NCBI GenBank assembly: GCA_905250075.1
Contig: CAJNOP010000301.1
Coordinates: 62,001 to 126,000 of the forward strand
Direction: 5' to 3'
DNA: 64,000 bases
Source of the DNA: Rotaria sp. Silwood1
Taxonomy: Eukaryota; Rotifera; Eurotatoria; Philodinida; Philodinidae
The translations under genes and the position numbers were made by a program. Positions 22,445 through 35,424 of the stretch are shown here, in pieces. The notes under the pieces are model-generated. The model saw only the letters and a list, made by a program, of their open reading frames with translations, made no database searches and was not told where the DNA came from. Within the stretch, counting starts at the first letter, position 1. Each line of letters starts with the position of its first letter.

Positions 22445-23514
22445 ATGGATGCATGGACAGCAGAAATTCGACGATGGCCAATGTTAATAATATTTATTTT
22501 TGGTGAAACAAGTAATCTTTTAAGTGTTTTTGTACTTGCACGATCAAAATTACGAAAAAATACATGTTCACTTTACTTGCTTGGTGCAAGTATTAGTAAT
22601 ACAATATGTATATTTGTAGGTTTACTTTATTTTGTTATAAGTAGTGGTTTTGAATATTCATTTGTATCAAAAACTCGTGGTTTATGTAAATTTTTACCAT
22701 TTATATATTATTCAACATTATTTTTGGCTTCATGGTTTATTCTTCTTGCATGTATTGATCGATATTGTTCAACACATTTAAGAGCTAAAATACGTCAATT
22801 TAGTCATATAAATACAGCTAAATGGTTTATTATTTTTCTACCATGTATTTCATTTATTTTACATATTCATATATTAATATATATAGATTGGATAAAAGTT
22901 GGTCTATGTAGTTTTATTGCATTTAATTATCTTCTTTTTTTCTATGCTTATTATGTTGCTATCTATGCATTTATGATACCTATACTTTATATTGTTTTTT
23001 CTGTTCTTACTATAAATAATGTTCGAAGAACAAAGAAAACTATGATTCTTGTAATTAAAAGAAATGGAACAAATATTCGACCAAAAAAACGATTACAAAC
23101 ACTTGATGCTCAACTTCTTCGAATGCTTCTTGTACAGGTATATATTATTAAAACAAATAAAATATGATAAATTTTTAACATCTTCTTTTTTTTTTTTATT
23201 GTCTCTTAATTATATAGGTCATATCATTTTTTATCTTAACTATGCCTCTTGCAGTATGGAATGTTTATCTAGGTATTAGTTATTATCGACCAAAATCAGC
23301 TGCAACAACTAGTTTAGAAGGTTTTTTATCAGTTAATTTTCGTCTTCTAACATTTATTAATCTTAGTTCTACATGTATTGTTTATGTTGTAACTTCTCGA
23401 CTTTTTCGTGCGGAACTTTGGGCTCTTTTTCGATGTCAATGGTTTAAAAAGACAAACAAAAATGAACGACAATTTCGTGTATTCTTTATCTCGCAACGTA
23501 TTGCTCCTGCTTAA
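22445..23514 (+). CDS. Rhodopsin-family G-protein-coupled receptor, 329 aa
   Basis: Two exons, 22445-23137 and 23218-23514, joined across an 80-bp GT-AG intron (CAG|GTATAT..TATATAG|GTC). Seven hydrophobic segments are visible. A class-A-like ionic-lock motif CIDRYCS follows the third helix, and a cysteine precedes that helix (RGLCKF). The N-terminus is very short (about 15 residues before helix 1) and has no signal peptide. The third intracellular loop is basic (RRTKK..RPKKR), as expected for G-protein coupling. Its ligand is unknown; it resembles the many orphan receptors of rotifers. The first ATG in frame is used. Confidence 0.85.
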
Positions 23515-24422
23515 AAGAAAAAAAAGAAACGAATATTATTGAGAACACTAACTAACTAACTAACTAATCAAATATGGTATATAGAAAAAGATGATCAAAT
23601 TTCAATATAAACTAATTGAATTGATTTTGTATTGAAAATTATTCATAGATGTTGTTGTATTCATATATAATATTTATCGAAAAATCTTTTCAATATATAT
23701 TTATATAGAGTTTGTAATGTATCTTAAAATATTTTAAATAAAACTATTTTCTGTTATATATTGTTATTAATAAATTCCTTAAAAACAAAACATTACTTAT
23801 TTTATTATCAAAATTCAAATAGGCTAATATTCACGTTTTAGAGATTTTTCTCTGCATAGACCTAATGGTTTGGATAAAACCTAATTGTCGAGTTTTAGCT
23901 TGAAAACTTCATTCAGATGAAAGTTTTCTTGAGATTACCTTAGGCATAAAGTTACAGAAACTTTCCATCGAGTGTCTTTGAGATATATATTTTTCAAACT
24001 TCGAGCAGTTTGTCATTGATACCGTGTAAAGTATACTGATCGTAGAGATATGCGATCGAAAATTTCTGATGTTTTCTATATAAACTCGTCTCACCGAGAT
24101 CTTTATTTGAACTAAATTTCCACGCCAAAATTCTACAATAGAGTTCTATCGAACAAATACAGGAAAAATTCACTTAAATGTCAACATCTCGGTGAAATTT
24201 TAACATCAACCATGAACTGTTCAGAAGTTATTCTAGTTTATCGATCTCCTACAACTAGATATTATATAGATTCAAAAACTTTTAATCATCATCTTGGAAT
24301 CATTCCTTGCAAAATTCGATAGTCAGTTTTTCTCTGAAGGGAACTACAACAAAGAAATGAGATCATATCCAATGGCACAAAAAGATAAGTAAATCAAGTG
24401 ATTCAGAATTTTACTTGATGCT
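23515..24422. other. 3' flank and intergenic
   Basis: A short CTAA microsatellite (four or five copies, around 23550-23567) follows the GPCR stop. AATAAA at about 23738 could serve polyadenylation. Nothing else is supported. Confidence 0.4.
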
Positions 24423-24424
24423 TA

Positions 24425-24614
24425 CCCAAGCAGACAAACATTTCAACAACGCGTTTAAACGCATAAAAAAGGGCTTAAAATCCACAAAAAGCGGACGTGT
24501 TTGGCTGACAATCGGGAACCGCGATTGTCAGCCAAACATGTCCACTTTTTGTGGATTTTAAGCCTTTTGTTGTGTGCATTTAAACGCGTTTTTGAAAATG
24601 TTTGTCTTCTTGGG
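24425..24614. mobile_element. 190-bp near-perfect palindromic MITE, TA-flanked
   Basis: It runs from CCCAAG to CTTGGG with TA on both sides (24423-24424, 24615-24616). The two halves are complementary almost throughout (GGCTTAAAATCCACAAAAAG against CTTTTTGTGGATTTTAAGCC; GTTTGGCTGACAATCG against CGATTGTCAGCCAAAC), leaving only a few unpaired central bases. The whole element can fold as one hairpin. No coding capacity. Confidence 0.8.
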
Positions 24615-24616
24615 TA

Positions 24617-26096
24617 TCTGCTAAATTATGACTTTTAAGAAAAAATTTTTCTAGTCATACAAGAATATGTTCGAATAAATTTCCTTGCAATGAAACATCT
24701 TTGAACGTTTTGTAAAGATGATAGATTTTAAAATCATTCTATTCGACTTCTGAAAATTATAAATTGTTCACTATTATCAAGTCATTGAGAATATACCCAA
24801 TTCTCTTTAATTCTTGTATAAATATCAGTTTTGCTATAGTTTTTTTTTTTATTTCTGAAGTAAGAATTAAATCTAACATATTTCCATTGACAATATGCTC
24901 ATTCTATTGATGACAATATGAAATTAAAGCACTTCATACTTTTTTTTTTTCTTTATATTCATACACAAAAAAACACAAAAACGTAGAAAACATGAAACAA
25001 CAAAATGAATAGTGCAATATAGAAATAAGAATAGACAAGCAAAAGAAATGTTTGTACAATAAAGCAAACAGCAACAGAAAGAACAAATCAAAAAAAAAAA
25101 AAGGAAAAAAAGACGGTTGGTCATGATTCACTCGAGACATTGACCTAAAACATAAAAGTAAAACAAACAAAAACCGAGATATACTAAAAAATATTCGATA
25201 GATAAATTTTTTTTTTTGTATTTTTTTAATCTTATATATAATTCTTTCTCTAAAATATTTGACACTTACTGTTTTTCTATTCTTTTTTTTTTTTTATTTT
25301 TAACAAATAACGATAAGTGTCGTTTTGAATCATGCTCGTCTGTTTTCTCAAAAGGGACCATTCATTTTCTTTTTATTATATTGCCAACTTTTCATTGTTC
25401 GATAATGATCATTCATATTATCATATTAAATAAATTATACTATTTATTCATTATTTAGAAAATTTTTCTATCTGTATACATATTATTGTAAATAATTAAA
25501 TACTATGTTATTCGAAATATTTGGGATAAAAATAAAAAAAAAAAAAAATAACAGAACAAAAACTTCAAAAAGCATGCAATGGCATATCGGAATGAGAATA
25601 TATCTCAAATTAATTACGAATATAATGTAAATATATGTATATAAAAAAAAAAAAACTTATATATATGTATATATAAACAATCATATATTCCAATGGGTGA
25701 AAAAAAAAAGAAAGAAACTTAAAAAAACGAAAACAGACTATTTGACTTTGCCAATTAAGAAACAACAAAATGATGATGAGTAAAACAAAAAAACGAAACA
25801 TATTTGATTGTTAAACTATATCATGACTAGAGAATATATCTTTGATAAAATCATTGCATTTAATTTTATATAGCAGACATTATAGGGGATTTCAAAAAAA
25901 ACGTAAAAAACACACACACGCACACATAACGTAGAGAGAAAAAAAAAAGATGTTTAAAAATAAATTTTAACACAAAATAAAACGAAAAAAAAAAAATAAC
26001 TAATTGAACAGCTTACCAGATCGCATAATTGGTTCTTTCAGAAATATCAAAAAGACGGGATTTTTGGATTTTTATTCATGTTTTTTTTGTTTTCTT
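24617..26096. other. Intergenic, low-complexity AT-rich
   Basis: Many poly-A and poly-T runs and short (TA)n stretches. Long open frames here consist of Phe/Ile/Lys/Tyr and are compositional. It contains the 3' flank of CPSF6; no other feature is seen. Confidence 0.45.
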
Positions 26097-27874
26097 TCAA
26101 CGTCGTCGATGTTCACGACTATATTTGCCATCATAATCCTCACTACGTCGATATTCATTACGATCACGTGGACTACGTGAACGATGACGATGTTTCTTAC
26201 GTGATGATTCACGTGGTGATCCTGATCGACTTCGATGACGTGCTCTATATAGAAAAAAAGGTCTTCAAAAGAAAAAAAAAATTTAATTTTTTTCATCTTA
26301 CCGTTGTCCATATGATTTATCTTCAATACCTTTAAGTGTATCTTGTAAAGAACTGATTAAAATTTTACAACGATCATCATTCGCAATTTTTGATTGTTTT
26401 ATAAGTGATACTGCTGTTACTAATGTTTCAATAGCCGTACCAAATTCACCTAATTTATTAAAAAGAAAATAACTATTAGTACAATTTCAATAGAATTAAA
26501 AAGTAAAATATAACGTAGTTGTTCATATGAAATGTTATTGATCGTATATCAACAACATTTATGATATTGTTAAATCTTCTATCATGATTTTTTTCCTATT
26601 CTTCTAATTATCACTTTTGACAAATTTTTAATCTTTCCTACTTTGTATAAAATAATCATAATAATTCTGTCGCTGATTAGTGTTTATGAAAGTAGATACG
26701 ACTTTGTACTTTTATATATTTAATATTCCTGTTAGATAGTGTTTAATAAAGAAAACTAAATGTCTATACAAACCGGCAGATGCATCTTGAACAGCTCGAG
26801 CAATTGCACTACTTGATACTGTTTTATTACGATCCATTATTTCTTGAAATTCTGCTTCACTAATAGGAACCATATTTGATGGATCAGAACGAGTATCAAC
26901 ACTACGATAATATGGATCAGGATGTGGTTGACCGGGATGTGGAACACCATGTGGAGGCTAGAATTGAAAATTAGTATTAATAAAAAAACAAAACAAACTT
27001 ACGCCTTGACCAGGTTGACCTGGATAATAACCAGATGGATGTTGACCAGGCATAACAGTTACTGAATTCGAAGATCCTGGAACACCTATAAAATATATAA
27101 AAACAAATCATGAAAGATTTTTCTATGACGTATGAATTTATACCTGGTCCGCCAGGTGCCAATGATTGACGAACAAGAGGTGGTCCATTAGTGCCTGGTG
27201 GAACACCAGGTCGTTGCATAATAAGTACAGGTTGTTGTTGATGAACACCGGGTGGAGGTGGACCAGGCATTCGGCCAAGAACCATTGGACTACCAGGTAC
27301 ATGACCACGTGGACCAAGAGTTAATTGCATTTGTTGACGAGGCATACCATGTGGTGCTCCGGATAAAATAACAGGTCCTTGAGGTGGAAAACGATATTGC
27401 CCATCCATAGGACCAGCACGAGGCATTGGAAGTGGAAGACCAATTGGTGGACGCATCATAGGATGAACTAAAGAAATAGTTTAGATAATATTTTTTTTTA
27501 AATTATTTGTGAAGACTTACGAGGTGGTGCAGTCATTTGTGGCATAGGTTCCATTGGTGCATCTTTACGAGTAACACCTTCAAAAAAACTTAATGATTGT
27601 TTATTACCAGGTAAAACTGTTGGATTTTGACCATGTATTTCTCGTTTAGGCATTTTTTCTGATATAATTCGAGAAGATGCTTCAGAACCAACAGTAACAA
27701 CAGCAAAACTATTTAAAAAATAAAATAATTGATTAGATATATTATGAAAAATATATATAAACCCTTTCGATTGACCATTAACACGATTTTCATGAAATTT
27801 AACTTCTAATAAATCATTTATACCTAAATCATGAATAGCATCAGCTAAATCAGCATCTGTTGTCCACTAAAATG

Positions 27875-27909
<35 letters not shown>

Positions 27910-28336
27910 CAATCATTTTTATTACATACCCAAGTTAATTGACCAACATAGAGTGATACACGTTTTCCACTATAACCACTTGATGGTGTATTTCTACCCG
28001 TTGTCGATCCATTTGAATGATCAAGTTTCGTATTATGTTGATTGACTGTATTTGTTATATCAGTAAAATCTGTAACGGATGATTGTGTTGTAATAACATC
28101 ATCATATAAATCTGCATCGTGTGCTATATGTTCATCATGAGCCATATAATCGTCGCCCGTTCCCTATATGAAGAAAAACAAAAGTCAATTTTCTTTGTTT
28201 TTTTTTTATAAAAGAAAGTAAAGAAGTTTCCTACTGTTTCAAGTTCATTTTCAACAACATCAGCATATAAATCAATTTCTGTATCACCACTGACACCACC
28301 ACTATTACCAGAAATTGCTACTTCGGTTTCAGTCAT
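26097..28336 (-). CDS. CPSF6: Cleavage and polyadenylation specificity factor subunit 6
   Basis: Nine exons: 28336-28235, 28163-27930, 27866-27763, 27708-27521, 27467-27144, 27085-27003, 26957-26774, 26449-26302 and 26244-26097. Spliced length is 1515 nt, 504 aa, close to the usual 550. An acidic N-terminus (IDLYADVVE) is followed by one RRM with RNP2-like [11 protein letters not shown] and RNP1-like GQSKGFAVVTVG. Then come a Pro/Gly/Met-rich central region, the conserved block [36 protein letters not shown], and an Arg/Ser-rich tail ([20 protein letters not shown]). In animals this subunit joins NUDT21 in cleavage factor Im, binds UGUA elements in pre-mRNA and steers poly(A)-site choice; the RS-like tail drives nuclear import and protein contacts. 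All junctions are GT-AG and in phase. Confidence 0.93.
27880..27909. repeat. (TA)n microsatellite in a CPSF6 intron
   Basis: An uninterrupted run of about a dozen TA units lies inside the intron between exons 2 and 3 (27929-27867), close to the 3' splice site of exon 3. Length variation could affect splicing. Confidence 0.7.
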
Positions 28337-29079
28337 GAATTTATATATTTTTTTTTAACAAGAGAAATTAAAAAAAAATCTGTAAGATAGAAATGAATTT
28401 TATGGATGAATGATAATAATACGGAAATAAAACGAAGGTTATTGTCGTTTGTCTATTGTTTTGCCTTTCTTTAAAAATTGTCATTTAAATTGAAAGTTGA
28501 CCTCTAACATTTCGTTTTTATTGTTGAAAAAAATATTTTTTAATCTAGTTTGATATAATTCTTTTGAAATAAAGAAAAATTTTGAAAAAAATAAATATAC
28601 ATTTAAATTATCGGATTATTAAAATTTGATAGATGTCGCTATATGTTGATGAATTTCACTGTCGTAAAAATTCATTTTTTTTTAATAATGATCATTTAAT
28701 TTAGACGAGACGTATACGATTCATATACGATTTAATAGAAAATTTAATCTTGATCAAAACGATATGAATGGACTTAAGTTAAAACCATAATTGTGTTATG
28801 AAAGTTTTTCTATATCTTCCATCCACGATTCTTTGTCTTTACTGTTAGACTTAGAATGGAAATGATGTTTTTAGCATTAGTAACTGTCATGAGAACAGAA
28901 ATGGCAGATAAGAGTTTTGAGAAAACGTATCCGTTGTCATAAGGCAATAACAGATCACCAAGAAATTGTAAAAGAAATTTTCAAATATATCGAGAATAAA
29001 TCAAACGGAGAAAAAACACAAACCTAATAAAATTCTCATGAAATTATGAGCTATGTTGGATTGATCAGGGTACAATGTT
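28337..29079. other. CPSF6 upstream region, no feature seen
   Basis: 5' flank of the minus-strand CPSF6 gene. AT-rich; no second gene or specific promoter element can be supported. Confidence 0.35.
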
Positions 29080-29556
29080 CGATAGAGCTTGGTCTACTTA
29101 TCAAGAACAACTAGTTCTTAGCTTTTCCAAGTCGAAAGAAATCCAAAACAAAGAAGGGGTCGTTTTTTGAAAAACAAAAGATGATTGTTTTCAGTGATTG
29201 CACAATTTTCTATTCTGTTTTTTTTTGTTGAATTTCTGCGACTTGTTTTTTCAAAGTTCGCGTCAGAAATTGCGGAAAAAAAGAAACGAGATTAAATTGA
29301 ATCTGATTCAAAACTTCTGTTGATGGTGGCGAACTAATTTTTATCTCATTCAAGGCGAAATTTAAAATAAATCAGTTGCAGTAGTTCAAGAAAAGAAAAA
29401 CAGAATAGAAAACTTCGTAATCAGTGAAATAATGATGTCTTTTGTTTCAAAAAAAAAACCACCGGTTCTTAGTGTTTGATCTTTTCCAAGGTGGAAAATC
29501 TATTCGCAAAAGATAAAAACTAGTTTTTCTTGATGAGTAGATCAAGCTCTATTAAA
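29080..29556. mobile_element. ~475-bp foldback element
   Basis: The left arm at about 29081-29225 is complementary to about 29395-29555: GATAGAGCTTGGTCTACTTA against TGAGTAGATCAAGCTCTATT, and AAAACAAAAGATGATTGTTT against the region near 29430-29450. Arms are roughly 80% alike by eye, with an unpaired centre. No coding capacity. It lies next to the decayed lyase-like gene. Confidence 0.55.
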
Positions 29557-29643
29557 CCATGTGTAAAAGAGGGAAACAAAATACCTCACTTGAATGTTGC
29601 GTTGCGGATACCTTAGCTATGTATCAAACTGCTATCCACACCT

Positions 29644-31178
29644 TTATAAAAAATGAGGGCCGTAAACTTGAACATCAGTTTTTGTTGCCATTGCAGGTGA
29701 AGGAAAACATAAATCAAAGCCTGATGGCAATAAATCAATTAAATCACGTAAATCTTCGCAGCAAGAATTTGTAGTGTCATAATAATCCGGATTAATTGTA
29801 GACTTATTATTAATGAAGGTATTGTTGTGTGCACAAATATTTAGACTATTGCAGACTGAAATCAGAGATATTGAACTATTTGTTGCTATATAATTTTCTC
29901 TGATATATTCATTAGTTGCGTTGGTACCCTCAACTAAACCTTCAGTGTAGGGTCGCAATAGAAAGGTTGAAGATTGTATAACAACGTCGTAGAATATTCG
30001 ATTCAATTGACGTGGATTTGTTGAGAAAGAGATGATTTCTTTTTATTTTACTATATCCTTATTGCAATTGATATAGACATTTTGAAGGAGTTTCACATCT
30101 TGTGTCGCGACACTTTCATGCCAATACATGAATGTTTCAAATAGTACTGTTGGTCCACTTGTTCCAATGAACAATGAATTTGTTATATGAACATGTCGTA
30201 TTTTTAATAGGACATCACATGCTCGATTGTTTGTAAATACGAATACTGGTGTATCAGGACCATTAACTGACAACGAAGCTACAGTTCGTCTTGTATAGAC
30301 CGTGAACGGTTGTTGACTACTGCCGAATTCCAAACGTATATCAACTCCAACATTAAGTACATCAGGCTAATTAAACTCTTGAAAAATTAATGAGATTGAG
30401 CTGATGATATGAATTACTTTGAAATATCTGAAAAATGCGTGCAATCTACGGGTGTACTCATCCAACGTCCAACACGCGGCATAACATGATAATTAGTTAT
30501 ATTCAAACGTTTAGCTCGCAGTGTAACTAAACTCATATGCCAAGCTGTATAAATCGCTATGGATTGAATATTAAAATCTGTAACATTTTAAGGAATGTGC
30601 AATATGCTGTTTGAAATTAAACTAGTATATATATTTGCAGGCGGTTCTTGATAGAGTTCATAGGTGTTTAGACCAAAGGCAGGCCTCACCATTGCTGGAT
30701 TATATCGAAGAATAGCATGAACTTGTCGACCAACATCAGCTCTATGTGGTGATACCACTTGAACATCGAGATAACTTGTGCTCACACTCACTACATAACC
30801 AGCAGTGAATGGAAGAGGATCGAAATCGATGGCTAATACAGTGATTGTCAGTTCTTGACAGTTTAAAGGTTGGAACATTGCTGCTAATTTATTACCAAGT
30901 AAAAGTGTTTGTTGCACTCCTTGACCTATGATTGTCAATTTAATCGCGCTGTATATTCCAATAGCTGATTTGAAATTATATGTACCAGATTGAAACACAA
31001 CGACATTATTTGGACCGGCTTCAATAGCTTTATTAATGGCTGCTTGAATTGCAGATGTATCATCGATATTATCATTCGGAAAAGCACTGTATGTGGAAAC
31101 AGAAAATATTGCTCCTAAGATGTACGAGCGTTGAGTAAATATCATTATAAAGATGAACCATTCGGAGGCAAATTTCAT
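29644..31178 (-). pseudogene. Secreted pectin-lyase-like (right-handed beta-helix) protein, decayed
   Basis: The frame opens at 31178 with a signal peptide (MKFASEWFIFIMIFTQRSYILG). It is followed by NDDTSAIQAAINKAIEAGPNNVVVFQSGTY-type sequence, characteristic of pectate-lyase-superfamily beta-helix proteins. Coding similarity continues to 29644 (ends YGPHFL-stop). It is broken by TAA at 30588-30590 (..ILHIP-stop-NVTDF..) and TAA at 30043-30045 (..NKDIVK-stop-KEIISF..). A GT-AG intron (about 30403-30368) can explain a third stop. A 49-bp alternative intron ending TGTTACAG could bypass the first stop, but the second has no usable acceptor nearby. By comparison with the family a middle stretch also seems missing. 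It would have acted extracellularly on a polysaccharide. Classed as a pseudogene, with a small chance of an assembly error. Confidence 0.65.
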
Positions 31179-33590
31179 CTTGAAAGTTAAAAAGAGGTTT
31201 GTGATACTGGAAAGAGAAGATTTGATATGATCAGATAAAATGCACTGATATAAGTGACGATTATTTAGGATGAGGGATACTCATGCCTTTTTATTAGGAG
31301 TATGAAAATTATTTTCTTCTGTTATGAATAATTGTTTTACGCGAGGAGAAAAATTAAATAGTAGTGTGTGTCTGAACTCGGATAGTATAGATGGTTTCTT
31401 CACAGTCTTCCACAATCATCACTACTTCAATTCTGACTCATGAAGATGCGCCACAATTCTATTGGATCTCATGATGATCTACAATTCCAAGAATTCAGTT
31501 TTTCCTCTTTTATATGTAACGAGTCACTTCTCTGTTATTCTAGCCATACCGATAAAACAGTATCTCATAGTTTAAAAAAGTAATGTTCGACTAAATCTCT
31601 AAAGATGATATCAAGTTCAAATCGAGTAGACAGATAAAGAAAGAATTTTACATATGAGAAATTTGCAACAATCAAAACAAAACTTATTCAGATTTAATAT
31701 TTTTATGCTGATATTAAAGATAAAATAAGATCAATAGACTTTTCGGATAAATGTGAGAACTCTTTTATTAGAGACTTTGCTTTAGATTGACTTTAATTTT
31801 GATAAAGTAGAAAGACATGGTTTGTTGTCGACTTTTGTTTTTTATCTATATCAATATAACAAGCCTCTCAAGATAAGAATAAAGCAGATAAGAGCCTACA
31901 AAAATTCATCTAATATTAGCGATGATAAATCTGTACAATCAGATATTTTTGAGTATCGCGCTTTATAGCGTTGTTTAATAGTCAACGAAAATTATTGATT
32001 GATACATAAAGCAGCTCAACAAGATAAATAGAATCTTAACGATAATACAAAAATAATTTAGAATAACGTGCAACTAAAACAAAATACTGATGTCTATTAG
32101 GAAGTTCACAGAGCAATTCTTCGGTGAATTCTTCGATAGTTTTAAATGAACTTTATTAGCACTATTGATTATACATCATTAGGCAATGTTTAACGATACA
32201 TTTCAGACACTTTTGTCATAAGAGATAGTGATGGAGTAGATAATGAACGCGAGTACCTCGGTCTTGCAACTAATAACAGTAGATGATTGATCTGGTCTGG
32301 TTTTTGTTCGAGTTTTTGAAAATGAAACCTGTTTTACTTATATCAATGACGAGTTCTATGAAGACATATGAATTAGAATATTTCTATTACGTGAATTTAT
32401 CGAAATACATCTCATATATTCGATCAAATCAGTTTGATTTTCAGCTGTATTATACAAACAAAATGTAATTACTGTTCGTCATTAAAACTTATTAAGAGAC
32501 GCAAAGTACATTTATATTTGATTCAGAATTTCTATGTCGCACGTACATTTCAATAGTGTAGAAAGTTGATATAGAATTTGTACTCCTATGAAATTTTAAG
32601 CCCATCGATAGATGTCAAAAGAGAGAAAATCAATAAAAACAGATAATCAAGAAAAAGCTTTTAATACAATCCTTACTGAATAAAAATATTAAATACGATG
32701 GAGCTACTTGAACTATTTTAGAAGCCCGAGAGAGAAAAAGAGAAAACTTCGTACTTCACTGTATTCCAACGGTATGGCAAAACTATCTTCTAGAGCTTCT
32801 TGACTGTTTCAATTCTACTATTAATGTGTATGTGTGTGTCTCACGAGGCTTGAATATCAGTGAAGTATGATGAAGTATTTCGACTCTAGTATCGGACAGA
32901 TTTATCAAAAATGAGCTCAAACCAATATGTTCCCAACATATCTTAATATTCGATTCTTCATAGCTAAGAAGTTACAAAAGATAGCTTTAGGTTACGTTCG
33001 AAGTACAGTGAAATAAGAAATTTTCGCTTTTGTCTTCTTGAAGGAATCTCATCATCTAAATGACAGACTAGAAGCCATGGTGGATATCGGAAAATCTGCT
33101 AAACCGTGACAAATATATCGAAATCTTCATCAGTAAGTTAAAAGAACATCAGTATGTTTGTCACGATTTTTGGGAGCAAGCTGCAGAAAACAGAAGCCTT
33201 GTATAATTTTTGTAGTGATTTCAAGTTAGGTATGACTAATCGAGAGCTTGATTTGACTGCTACAAAATGAAAATGGTGTTGTCAACTATTGCTTGCCTTA
33301 GATACAATTCCATTATTTCGATTAAATTGATCATCAAATAATAAATTCCATTCACAATAATACGTACATGTAAAAGCTATGAAGCGACTAGCTACGAATA
33401 AAACTAAAAAAAGTAAAGAAATCTGCAATTGTTATCGGTACATTTTCACTATCGGCTATTACTTTGTCCAAACAAGTAATTGCACAAGCAGCAAAAAGTT
33501 ATCACACAAAAGAAAGATAAACTCTTTGAAACGAGAACAAGCCCATCAAACACGCTTTATATTCAACATATATTTAAACATTCTAAACAT
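31179..33590. other. Intergenic, no gene recognised
   Basis: 2.4 kb of AT-rich sequence. A short GT microsatellite (GTATGTGTGTGTCTC, about 32827-32842) is present. Short open frames have no recognisable domain. Confidence 0.4.
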
Positions 33591-33593
33591 TTC

Positions 33594-35424
33594 AAAAACT
33601 TTCATTGATGTTAAACGGATTTATTCCAACTCTTATTACATTATCGGTAGAATTCGCCTATCGAATTCTTGATCATCTTAGTGATTTCAATCTTTTGTGC
33701 TCCATGTACAACGTTTGTAAAAGTATGAATGTGATTGGCGACAGCTACTATCGATATCAGGTAAAACACAGTTATATCAGTAAGCTGAGCTTTTATCATG
33801 TTCAACATAATATTCATTTATCTAAGACTTCAATCTATACACCATCTTGCTAGTGTATTTTTCTTGTCCAACCACTCGTCATTAGGTGGAACCGAATAAA
33901 TTTGATGACTTGTTAAAAACTACATATGATTATAGTTCTATTCGAAAACTTTGATTGATCAATGACAGTAATGAATTTTAAGTAAAACAATGCCACTAAA
34001 AATAACCTAATGATTAGGAGAATGAGTACCATTCATTGCCATGACGATAACTTACAGAATAATAAGTGAAAAACTACTTAGAAGCTATGTTTCAAAAATC
34101 ATCATGCAAACTGAAGTAAGACAAATATTGTTAAAATCGATTCTTTCCAAGAACAATGTATCAACAACACTACTAGATTAGCGATACAGAGCGATGTATG
34201 ATCCGTTTATCTCTACTATACATCGCCTCAAATAAGACAGGCAACTCTTATAATATTTGCGGAAATAAAACTCAGAAGTCAAACAATGTCATGAACATAA
34301 AAGGGTCAACACCACTTCCAATGAATGAGAAATTTTTGTTTTTTCTGCATCAAACATTGACGAGTATCAGGACTTATTATTCATTATTTATTCAGTCGAT
34401 ACTGTGGTTTCGCATTTTTTTCCCAGAGCGTCGAATTTGCATCGTCGACCCAATAACAATTTTAAGACAGCTAACATGCGCCACAAGAAATTCTTATACT
34501 TACCAAAATTTCCAGTGTTTTCTATCTGAAACGAAAAATTCTGCTGTGAATGAACTAGGTCACACATTTTCTGAATAAAGTAACTATTGGTGCCTATCGA
34601 TCCTTTTGAGATATTTCCTGGCAAACCCTTCAATCATTTCAACTTTTTATTCTCATACATAGACACTAATTCTGCTAGACCATAGCTACAAAAAGATCGG
34701 TGATGAAGAGATACAACATTTTGGCGAAACTCTCAAACAAAACAAAGTATTGTCTCCATATTCATTGTCTATCATTTATTACTTTTTCAAGATAGATATT
34801 AACCATACTGAAACTCTCCCTAAATGAAATGGGTGATGAAGGAACACAATATCTTGGTAATGGTCTCGAAGAAAAGCAAGTAATATCCTTACTTTCTTTA
34901 TCTATCATTCAATATCTGTTCAAAATAGACGCTAACTGTACTAGACCTCTCCACAAATAATATCGGTGATGAAGGAGCACAGCATTTCGCCCAAAATCTC
35001 GAAAAAAATCAAGTAGTATCCTTGATTTCTTTATTTATCGTTTATTACGTGTTCTAAACAGATACTAACTACACTGAACTTCAGAGAGAATCGAATCGAT
35101 GATGAAGGAGCACAATATCTCGCCGAAGCTCTCGAACAAAACTAGGTAATCTCTTTGCTTGCTTCATTTATCATTCAATACTTATTCAAAACAGATACTA
35201 ATCACACTGAGTCTTAGCGGCAATAATATTGGTCATCGAGGAGCATAACATATTGTTCAAACTCTCGAATAAAACGAAGTAATGTCCTAATCTTCCACTA
35301 TCTATCATTTATTGCATTTTTAAAACAGACACTAACCGCATTGTACCTTTATTACAATAAACTTCGTCGTCAAGGAGCAAAATTTCTAGCCAATGCTCAA
35401 CAAAGAAATCGAATAAAGTTCTAA
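33594..35424 (+). pseudogene. F-box/leucine-rich-repeat gene with 84-nt LRR exons, decayed
   Basis: An F-box-like segment (LSVEFAYRILDHLSDFNLLCSMYNVCKSMNVIGDSYYRYQ) ends at a GT donor near 33762. After a gap come six LRR exons, each exactly 84 nt (28 codons): 34663-34746, 34796-34879, 34929-35012, 35062-35145, 35195-35278 and 35329-35412. They are preceded by AG and mostly followed by GTA, with introns of about 49-50 bp. The consensus is TLTxLxLSxNxIGDEGAQxLAxxLExN, the ribonuclease-inhibitor type of LRR. Exon 4 ends in TAG, exon 5 contains two TAA, and the last exon has lost its donor and runs to TAA at 35424. Repeats 1-3 and 6 are intact. F-box proteins normally present substrates to SCF ubiquitin ligases. 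The link between the F-box part and the LRR exons is inferred from position. Confidence 0.6.

Noticed and set aside
24924..25801. Several 60-80 codon frames rich in Phe, Ile, Tyr and Lys
   Set aside because: Low-complexity poly-A/T translation; overlapping frames in several phases.
26072..26335. His/Asp/Val-rich frames on both strands
   Set aside because: Wrong-frame readings of the CPSF6 Arg/Ser-rich last exon and its upstream intron.
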